Positions 1 to 4,000 of a stretch of 5,388 nucleotides of DNA are shown piece after piece. Location: assembly GCA_964547985.1 (NCBI GenBank), contig CAZJPV010000084.1, forward strand, positions 1-5,388, written 5' to 3'. The notes under the pieces are model-generated. The model had not been told where the DNA came from and searched no databases. It saw only the letters and a list, made by a program, of their open reading frames with translations. Within the stretch, counting starts at the first letter, position 1. Each line of letters opens with the position of its first letter. A program made the position numbers and the translations under genes. This DNA comes from JAPLJU01 sp964547985 (GTDB lineage Bacteria > Desulfobacterota > Syntrophia > Syntrophales > UBA2192).

Positions 1-1
1 A

Positions 2-77
2 TGGTGGGTCAGGGCGGGATTGAACCGCCGACACCCGGATTTTCAGTCCGGTGCTCTACCTGCTGAGCTACCGACCC
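2..77 (-). tRNA. tRNA-Phe (anticodon GAA), with encoded CCA
   Basis: A complete 76-nt cloverleaf reads on the minus strand. The acceptor stem pairs GGGTCGG with CTGACCC (one G-U pair), followed by discriminator A and a genomically encoded CCA. The D stem is GCTC/GAGC, and the anticodon stem CCGGA/TCCGG encloses loop CTGAAAA, so the anticodon is GAA (phenylalanine). A 5-nt variable region GTGTC follows, then T stem GGCGG/CCGCC with loop TTCAATC. It delivers Phe to UUU/UUC codons. All stems are intact, so it should be functional. It lies entirely under the 3' end of the RDD protein reading frame on the same strand, so it may be cut out of the prmA-rsmE-RDD transcript, transcribed from its own promoter (candidate at 106-134), or both. 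Its terminator would lie outside the window. Confidence 0.98.
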
Positions 78-626
78 GTTCTGTGATCCTGTTTCAAAGG
101 CCTGTTTGGTAATAGATATCCCCTCCTTTGTCAAGGGCTTTTTTGCCCAGAGGTCCGGCCGTGCCTCGTATTCCAGCCTGATGACAACGGTCCCCGCGAT
201 CTTGTCGTGCCACCCCTGTCTCCGTCTGTCGAAAGCGACCCAGATAAAGCCCAGATTCATGCAGACGGTATTGATGATGTACCCCACCCACCGGAGGAAT
301 GCGAGACCCGGCCGCATGGACTCCCCCGTTTCCTGCATCACCTTGAGGCCCAGGACTTTCTTGCCCAGTGTCTGTCCCATCGTCCCGTGAAGGTAGGTGA
401 AGTACGCCATGCTGAGCAGGCCGGTCAGGAACTGGTAGAGGAGGACGTACTTGAGACTGAGCCCCCAGAACATCTCCTCGTCGAAGATCATCTCCCTCGT
501 CTGGATGCCGAGGCTCAGGGCGGTCCCGCCGATGAGGAAAAGGAGCCAGCCGATCGCGGTGAGGATCATCTCGTCGATCATGAAAGCAAAAAAGCGCCGC
601 CAGAATCCACCGTAGATATAGGTCAT
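9..626 (-). CDS. RDD-family integral membrane protein; reading frame runs through tRNA-Phe
   Basis: The frame encodes 205 aa and starts at an ATG that overlaps the rsmE stop (ATGA), so translation is probably coupled. Residues 6-18 (GGFWRRFFAFMID) carry the conserved Arg and first Asp of the RDD domain. GQTLGKKVLGLKV (84-96) and AFDRRRQGWHDKIAGT (131-146) are its other hallmark blocks. Hydrophobic stretches at about 20-40, 56-78 and 107-131 suggest three or so membrane helices. RDD proteins are poorly characterised; some have been linked to ion transport, and no specific role can be assigned here. The domain ends near residue 150. The remaining about 55 residues look non-conserved, and residues 184-205 are simply the tRNA gene read as codons (VAQQVEHRTENPGVGGSIPP, a familiar tRNA-translation artefact). 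The tRNA starts exactly at codon 184 and the stop is a TGA in the acceptor stem. The true C-terminus is doubtful: a -1 shift at the A run (139-144) would give 177 aa ending at 94. The gene is certain; its 3' end is not. Confidence 0.85.
   Translation of the reverse strand: MTYIYGGFWRRFFAFMIDEMILTAIGWLLFLIGGTALSLGIQTREMIFDEEMFWGLSLKYVLLYQFLTGLLSMAYFTYLHGTMGQTLGKKVLGLKVMQETGESMRPGLAFLRWVGYIINTVCMNLGFIWVAFDRRRQGWHDKIAGTVVIRLEYEARPDLWAKKPLTKEGISITKQAFETGSQNGSVAQQVEHRTENPGVGGSIPP
106..134 (-). promoter_or_regulatory. Candidate sigma70-like promoter for tRNA-Phe inside the RDD gene
   Basis: On the minus strand a perfect -35 TTGACA (134-129) is followed after 17 nt by TACCAA (111-106), a 3/6 match to TATAAT. 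A better hexamer, TATTAC (114-109, 4/6), sits at a short 14-nt spacing. Initiation near position 99 would leave a leader of about 20 nt before the tRNA 5' end at 77, a reasonable size for RNase P processing. The perfect -35 immediately upstream of a tRNA is suggestive, but the weak or misplaced -10 keeps this tentative. Confidence 0.35.
138..144 (-). other. Possible -1 frameshift (slippery) heptamer A_AAA_AAG in the RDD gene
   Basis: On the minus strand codons 161-163 of the RDD frame read GCA AAA AAG, so the heptamer A_AAA_AAG lies in the zero-frame phase needed for tandem -1 slippage, as at the E. coli dnaX site. After a -1 slip the ribosome would add Ala-Leu-Asp-Lys-Gly-Gly-Asp-Ile-Tyr-Tyr-Gln-Thr-Gly-Leu and stop at TGA 96-94, avoiding the tRNA and giving a 177-aa protein. 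The run is flanked by complementary GGGC and GCCC. I see no dnaX-like upstream Shine-Dalgarno stimulator. Transcriptional slippage, or a genuine run of seven As miscounted as six, would give the same product. Confidence 0.3.
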
Positions 627-1396
627 GTTTTTGACTCCGTCTCCTTCGGTTCAGTTAAACCGCCGAGGGTATACTGAAGGATGGCCAGGACCGCCAGCGC
701 CGCCGTATCGACCCGCAAAACCCTTCCTCCCAGGCTTGCCGTCACAAACCCGGCCGCCCTCGCCCTGTCGATCTCCGCCGGGGCGAAGCCCCCTTCTGGG
801 CCCACGACGGCAAAAACATCTTTGACGCCGAAGGCATTCTCCCCGAGGATCTGCCGGAGGGATCTTTCAGATTCCGCTTCCCAGAAGATGACCTTCAGGC
901 TGCCCGCGGCGGCCCGGCCCAGTATCCTTTCAAAGGGGAGGATGCCGGGTATCTCCGGCACGTCGGACCTTCCGCACTGCTCGGCCGCCTCTGCGGCGAT
1001 TTTCCGCCATCGGATGAGCTTTTGCTCAATTTTGCTTTCCTGGATCTTCGGGATCGATCGCGCGGACGTGAAGGGCAGGATTCCCGTTGCGCCCATTTCT
1101 GTCGCCTTCTGGATGATCCATTCAAGCTTTGTCCCTTTGGGGAGCGCCTGGGCGAGGGTGATCTTGGGGGCCGGTTCGACGGGGATGCGATTTTTTGTGG
1201 TGACTCTCATGTGCGCCTTGCGTCCGCCGAGGCCGGTGATGACGGCGCTGTACTCGAAGCCCCGCCCGTCAAAGAGGGTGGCGGCGTCGCCTGCCTTGAG
1301 ACGCAGCACGTTCCGGAGATAATGCAACTGATCGGCCGGGAGCTCCAGGCTCTCACCCGGCTCCGCCGTCCGGGGGAAATAGATCCGGGGGATCAT
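623..1396 (-). CDS. rsmE: 16S rRNA (uracil-1498-N3)-methyltransferase RsmE
   Basis: This 257-aa cytosolic SPOUT-class enzyme uses S-adenosylmethionine to methylate N3 of U1498 in 16S rRNA, close to the decoding centre; the E. coli protein is about 243 aa. The N-terminal about 70 residues form the PUA-like RNA-binding domain, with HYLRNVLRLKAGD at 25-37. The C-terminal part is the trefoil-knot methyltransferase: QKATEMG (96-102), the SAM-loop block VVGPEGGF (197-204) and LGGRVLRVDTAAL (222-234). Family members usually have R-I-L-R-x-E-T-A in the last block; here Asp replaces Glu, a conservative change. The frame is open upstream to an ATG at 1438, but the start at 1396 (MIPRIYFPR) was chosen because it matches the normal family N-terminus, overlaps the prmA stop as ATGA, and has a modest AGGG 6 nt upstream. 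The stop overlaps the RDD start in the same ATGA arrangement, so it is the middle gene of a coupled operon. Confidence 0.96.
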   Translation of the reverse strand: MIPRIYFPRTAEPGESLELPADQLHYLRNVLRLKAGDAATLFDGRGFEYSAVITGLGGRKAHMRVTTKNRIPVEPAPKITLAQALPKGTKLEWIIQKATEMGATGILPFTSARSIPKIQESKIEQKLIRWRKIAAEAAEQCGRSDVPEIPGILPFERILGRAAAGSLKVIFWEAESERSLRQILGENAFGVKDVFAVVGPEGGFAPAEIDRARAAGFVTASLGGRVLRVDTAALAVLAILQYTLGGLTEPKETESKT

Positions 1397-2355
1397 CCGT
1401 TTACCCTGGGCGGTTTCTTGAAGACGTAGCTGAGCCACTCCTTGTCGGTGATCGCCCGGTGTGTGGTGAGCTTATCCTTCAAGAAGGCTTTCTCGATGTC
1501 TTTGCGATTTTGTTCGATGATCCCGGAGATGATGAGATATCCCCCCGGCTCCATCATTTTGACGAGGTGGGATTTGATCTTGATCAGCGCGTCCGCCGTC
1601 AGGTTCGCCACGATGAGTTCGAAGGTCCCCTTGATCTTGACCACGTCGCTGTTGACGATGACCACGCGGTCGCCCACCCGGTTGACGGCGACGTTCTGGT
1701 GGGCGATATCCACGGCCTGGGGGTCTATGTCGACACACATGACGCTCTTGGCGCCGAGCTTCGCTGCGGCGATGCCCAAAATACCGGTGCCCGTCCCCAC
1801 GTCGAGGACGCGCCACTCCCGGAAACTCCGATCCTTCAGGAGGATCTCCTCAATGGCTTCGAGGCACATCCACGTCGAGGGGTGCTGCCCGGTGCCGAAG
1901 GCCATACCGGGGTCGATATCGATGACCGTGTCCCGGCTCGTGGCCTGATACCTTTCCCAGGTGGGCTTGATGACGATGCTTCGGGTGACCCGGAGCGGTT
2001 TGAAGTACTTCTTCCACTGTTCTTCCCAGTCGGGGTCGACGATGACTTCGGTGGCGAGGTGCGGTCGCTCCAGGTCGGGAAACAGGTCGCTGAGACTGTC
2101 GATATAGGTGGTGAGGGAGGAGATCAGGGACTGGTCCGAGGCATTCGAGGGGATAAAGGCGTTCAGCACACCCTTGGAAGGGGGTTCCGGTGTATCCGTG
2201 AGCGCCGATGTCTCCAGCTCTTCCTGGAAGACCCCCTGGGCTCCCAGTTCCGTGAGGAAGTTTGAGAGTCCCTCGACAAACTCGGGTGGCGTGGTGATGG
2301 TGAATTTGAGCCACTTTTCACGCCCGCTCATCGCCTTTTCCGTCTTGGCCGGCAT
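1393..2355 (-). CDS. prmA: Ribosomal protein L11 methyltransferase PrmA
   Basis: This 320-aa protein (E. coli PrmA is 293 aa) is a class I SAM-dependent methyltransferase that trimethylates amino groups of ribosomal protein L11. Residues about 15-100 form the L11-recognition domain, whose sequence is weakly conserved. The linker block DPDWEEQWKKYFKP (107-120) is typical of the family. Catalytic-domain signatures follow: DPGMAFGTGQHPST (148-161), the SAM-binding motif VLDVGTGTGILG (183-194), acidic VDID (208-211) and VANLTADAL (249-257), the last where PrmA proteins normally have an ANI/NLLA-type motif. The C-terminus keeps an EWLSYVFKK block (306-314). The start at 2355 is preferred over the internal ATG at 2331 because GGGAGAGG lies 4 nt upstream. 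It is the first gene of the minus-strand operon, has a promoter candidate about 75 nt upstream, and overlaps rsmE by 4 nt. prmA-rsmE pairing is common in bacteria and links two ribosome-modifying enzymes. Confidence 0.97.
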   Translation of the reverse strand: MPAKTEKAMSGREKWLKFTITTPPEFVEGLSNFLTELGAQGVFQEELETSALTDTPEPPSKGVLNAFIPSNASDQSLISSLTTYIDSLSDLFPDLERPHLATEVIVDPDWEEQWKKYFKPLRVTRSIVIKPTWERYQATSRDTVIDIDPGMAFGTGQHPSTWMCLEAIEEILLKDRSFREWRVLDVGTGTGILGIAAAKLGAKSVMCVDIDPQAVDIAHQNVAVNRVGDRVVIVNSDVVKIKGTFELIVANLTADALIKIKSHLVKMMEPGGYLIISGIIEQNRKDIEKAFLKDKLTTHRAITDKEWLSYVFKKPPRVNG

Positions 2356-2359
2356 AAAT

Positions 2360-2367
2360 CCTCTCCC
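2360..2367 (-). promoter_or_regulatory. Ribosome binding site of prmA
   Basis: GGGAGAGG on the minus strand ends 4 nt before the ATG at 2355; the GGGAG part lies 7 nt away. It supports the upstream start over the internal Met9 at 2331, which has only a weak AAGG 3 nt upstream. Confidence 0.6.
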
Positions 2368-2396
2368 TCTGAAGAGATGAATCCGCGAAGGTTCTC

Positions 2397-2417
2397 CGTG
2401 ACGAAGTCACGTTTTTT
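2397..2417 (+). terminator. Perfect 6-bp hairpin with T6 tail, terminator-like on the plus strand
   Basis: CGTGACGAAGTCACG (2397-2411) forms a perfect 6-bp stem around a GAA triloop and is followed directly by TTTTTT (2412-2417), the layout of a short intrinsic terminator on the plus strand. No plus-strand gene ends here, so it could only stop antisense transcripts coming through prmA before they enter the haem operon. On the minus strand it falls in the predicted prmA 5' leader as CGTGAC-TTC-GTCACG with no T tail, where it could be a leader hairpin or a protein-binding dyad. The stem is short for a strong terminator. Confidence 0.4.
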
Positions 2418-2429
2418 GGACGTCGTGAA

Positions 2430-2458
2430 TGTATAGCTTTTTTTTCGTAACATTGCAA
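2430..2458 (-). promoter_or_regulatory. Sigma70-like promoter of the prmA-rsmE-RDD(-tRNA) operon
   Basis: On the minus strand -35 TTGCAA (2458-2453, 4/6) and -10 TATACA (2435-2430, 4/6, TATA core) are separated by exactly 17 nt. The spacer contains an A8 tract (2445-2438). Initiation near 2423 would give a leader of about 68 nt holding the hairpin at 2397-2411 and the prmA ribosome binding site. It is the best promoter-like sequence in the intergenic region. Confidence 0.55.
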
Positions 2459-2481
2459 GTAACTTGAATTTTCGCTGTCAT
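2453..2481 (+). promoter_or_regulatory. Weak candidate promoter of the precorrin-2 dehydrogenase-ccsA-hemA operon
   Basis: TTGCAA (2453-2458) is its own reverse complement, so it can also act as a -35 on the plus strand. TGTCAT (2476-2481, 4/6 to TATAAT but lacking the A at position 2) lies 17 nt downstream. TTGAAT at 2464-2469 with GATAAC (2485-2490) at 15 nt is an equally weak alternative. A plus-strand promoter must lie in this gap or upstream, but none is convincing. Confidence 0.25.
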
Positions 2482-2520
2482 CATGATAACTTTCACATCC
2501 TTGTTATTGCGATCTTTTGC

Positions 2521-2525
2521 GAGGG
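2521..2525 (+). promoter_or_regulatory. Ribosome binding site that sets the start of the precorrin-2 dehydrogenase
   Basis: GAGGG lies 8 nt before the ATG at 2534, an ideal distance, but only 2 nt before the ATG at 2528. The earliest in-frame ATG at 2483 has no purine-rich sequence ahead of it. This makes 2534 the preferred start. Confidence 0.6.
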
Positions 2526-2533
2526 ACATGACG

Positions 2534-3181
2534 ATGAAATACTATCCCGTGTGCCTGGATGTCTCCGGCAGGCGGTGTGTCATCATTGGCGGAGGCGAAG
2601 TGGCCGAGCGCAAGGCCCGGAGACTGATGGACTGCGGTGCGGAAGTCCTCGTGGTGTCGGAATCCCTTTCCCCGGCGCTTCAGGTCATGAAAGCCGACGG
2701 ACGCTTGAGCCACATCAAGGCGGGCTACAGCAGGGACTTGATTGACGGGGCCTTTCTCGTGATCGGGGCCACGGATCGTGCCGAGGTCAACGAGGCCGTC
2801 AGCCGTGACGCGAGGAAGCAGGGGATCCTTGTCAACATCGTCGACGATCCCGGACACTGCAACTTCATTCTCCCCTCCCTTTACCGACGGGGGGACCTCC
2901 TGATCGCCATCACCACCGGCGGGAAGAGCCCGGCCCTTGCGAAGAAGCTGAGACAGGAGATGGGCCGCCATTTCGGACCAGAGTACGAAACTTTTCTAAA
3001 GATCATGGGACAGATCCGGGGCAAGGTCATCTCCCGGGGATACCCCGCTGGGAAAAACAAAGCCCTTTTCGAGTCCATCATTGAATCGGACATCATCGAT
3101 CACATCCGCGGAAAGAGGTGGGACAAGGTCAAGGAGATGATTCGAAACCTCACGGGGGAAGAAATCGAGGTCGACGAATAA
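2534..3181 (+). CDS. Precorrin-2 dehydrogenase (siroheme synthase N-domain; possible sirohydrochlorin ferrochelatase)
   Basis: This 215-aa cytosolic protein belongs to the CysG N-domain/Met8p/SirC family. It oxidises precorrin-2 to sirohydrochlorin with NAD+, and some members also insert Fe2+ to make siroheme. The Rossmann NAD site is VIIGGGEVAERKARRL (16-31), with VIGATDRAEVN at 76-86. NIVDDPGHCNFILPS (101-115) holds Asp104, which aligns with the catalytic Asp of E. coli-type CysG. TTGGKSPALAKKLR (127-140) matches the CysG SSGGTSPVLARLLR-like block, with Thr128 where CysG has a phosphorylated Ser. There is no C-terminal uroporphyrinogen-III methyltransferase domain (full CysG is about 457 aa), so that step must be encoded elsewhere. 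Start 2534 is preferred over in-frame ATGs at 2483 and 2528 because of GAGGG 8 nt upstream and the family-like N-terminus MKYYPVCLDV. The TAA overlaps the ccsA start by one base (TAATG). Whether it is mono- or bifunctional cannot be told from sequence. Confidence 0.93.
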   Translation: MKYYPVCLDVSGRRCVIIGGGEVAERKARRLMDCGAEVLVVSESLSPALQVMKADGRLSHIKAGYSRDLIDGAFLVIGATDRAEVNEAVSRDARKQGILVNIVDDPGHCNFILPSLYRRGDLLIAITTGGKSPALAKKLRQEMGRHFGPEYETFLKIMGQIRGKVISRGYPAGKNKALFESIIESDIIDHIRGKRWDKVKEMIRNLTGEEIEVDE

Positions 3182-3996
3182 TGGAAGCGACCCTCTTCAA
3201 AGCGGCCCTCCTGGGCTATCTGGTCGCCACACTCGGCTACACGGTCTCCCTGATGGTCAAAAGGGTTGCGTTCGCCAGGGCGACGGTGTGGATCCTGCTC
3301 GCCGCATTTGTGATCCACGGGGTTTCACTGGCCCTCCGGTGTTTCAGCCGGGGCCTGACCCCCGCCATTCATCCCCACGAGACGCTGTCCTTCTTTGCCT
3401 GGGCCATGACGGGAACCTATCTTGCCTTCCAGCTCAAGACAAAGACCCGGGTACTGGGCGCCTTCGTATCTCCCCTGGCCTTTCTCCTCATGGTCGTTGC
3501 CTCCAACCGGCTGGGTGTTGATGTCTCCGTCCCCGACATCCTAAAGGGGACCCTGGTGCCCGTTCATGTGGCACTGTCCGTCATCGGGGAGGCGCTTCTG
3601 GCCATTGCCTGCGGGGCCGGCATCCTGTACCTGGCCCAGGACAGCCAGATCCGGCAGCGAAAGATGACGCCGATGAGCCGCTACCTGCCGTCGCTTGACG
3701 ACCTGGACCGCGTCAATCATGTCAGTCTCCTGGCCGGTTTTACCCTGCTGACCCTGGGTCTCCTCGTGGGCTCTGTCTGGGCGAGCACAGTCTGGGGAAG
3801 GCCCTGGCCGTGGGATCCGAAGCTCATGTGGACATTGGCGGCCTGGTTTTTCTATGCCGTCCTCATCCATCAGAGACTGGCCATCGGATGGAAGGGGAGA
3901 AAGATCGCCCTTTTATCGATTGCGGCCTTTGCCGTGCTTCTTTTCGCCTTTGTGGGCGTCAATTCATTTTTTAAAACTGTGCACCGTTTTCAATAG
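3181..3996 (+). CDS. ccsA: CcsA/HemX-type cytochrome c biogenesis (haem-handling) membrane protein
   Basis: This 271-aa inner-membrane protein has about eight hydrophobic helices (near 8-26, 34-54, 68-86, 92-108, 127-152, 182-202, 217-235, 243-263). Between helices 6 and 7 lies the tryptophan-rich WWD haem motif, WGRPWPWDPKLMW (205-217). Family-type positions include HETLSFFAW (66-74) and histidines at 46, 129 (VPVHVALS), 230 (FYAVLIH) and 268 (near the C-terminus, where relatives have HSY). The usual WDPKE(T)W has lost its Glu here (KLMW). In system II cytochrome c maturation, CcsA with CcsB carries haem across the membrane for attachment to apocytochromes. The similar HemX sits beside hemA in Bacillus and lowers HemA levels. 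The location directly before hemA leaves both roles open. The start at 3181 was chosen because it overlaps the previous stop (TAATG), has GAGG 11 nt upstream and opens at the first helix; the open frame upstream to 3118 lies inside the preceding gene. Confidence 0.9.
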   Translation: MEATLFKAALLGYLVATLGYTVSLMVKRVAFARATVWILLAAFVIHGVSLALRCFSRGLTPAIHPHETLSFFAWAMTGTYLAFQLKTKTRVLGAFVSPLAFLLMVVASNRLGVDVSVPDILKGTLVPVHVALSVIGEALLAIACGAGILYLAQDSQIRQRKMTPMSRYLPSLDDLDRVNHVSLLAGFTLLTLGLLVGSVWASTVWGRPWPWDPKLMWTLAAWFFYAVLIHQRLAIGWKGRKIALLSIAAFAVLLFAFVGVNSFFKTVHRFQ

Positions 3997-4000
3997 GATC

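Noticed and set aside
135..148. GGGC-A6-GCCC inverted repeat as an intrinsic terminator upstream of the tRNA
   Set aside because: The stem is only 4 bp and the homopolymer is in the loop rather than after the stem, so it does not fit a terminator on either strand.
681..1322. A 213-codon open frame opposite rsmE
   Set aside because: It overlaps a conserved gene throughout, and its Ala/Ser/Arg/Pro-rich composition is typical of a shadow frame.
1459..2265. A 268-codon open frame opposite prmA
   Set aside because: It is antisense to a well-conserved prmA, has Asp/Gly/Val-rich low-information composition, and matches no family I know.
2483..2533. N-terminal extension of the precorrin-2 dehydrogenase from the ATG at 2483
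   Set aside because: There is no ribosome binding site before 2483, and the extra 17 residues lie outside the family's normal N-terminus. GAGGG is correctly spaced for 2534.
2402..2533. Riboswitch (for example cobalamin) ahead of the tetrapyrrole operon
   Set aside because: There is no B12-box-like sequence or conserved multi-stem layout, and the likely leader is too short.
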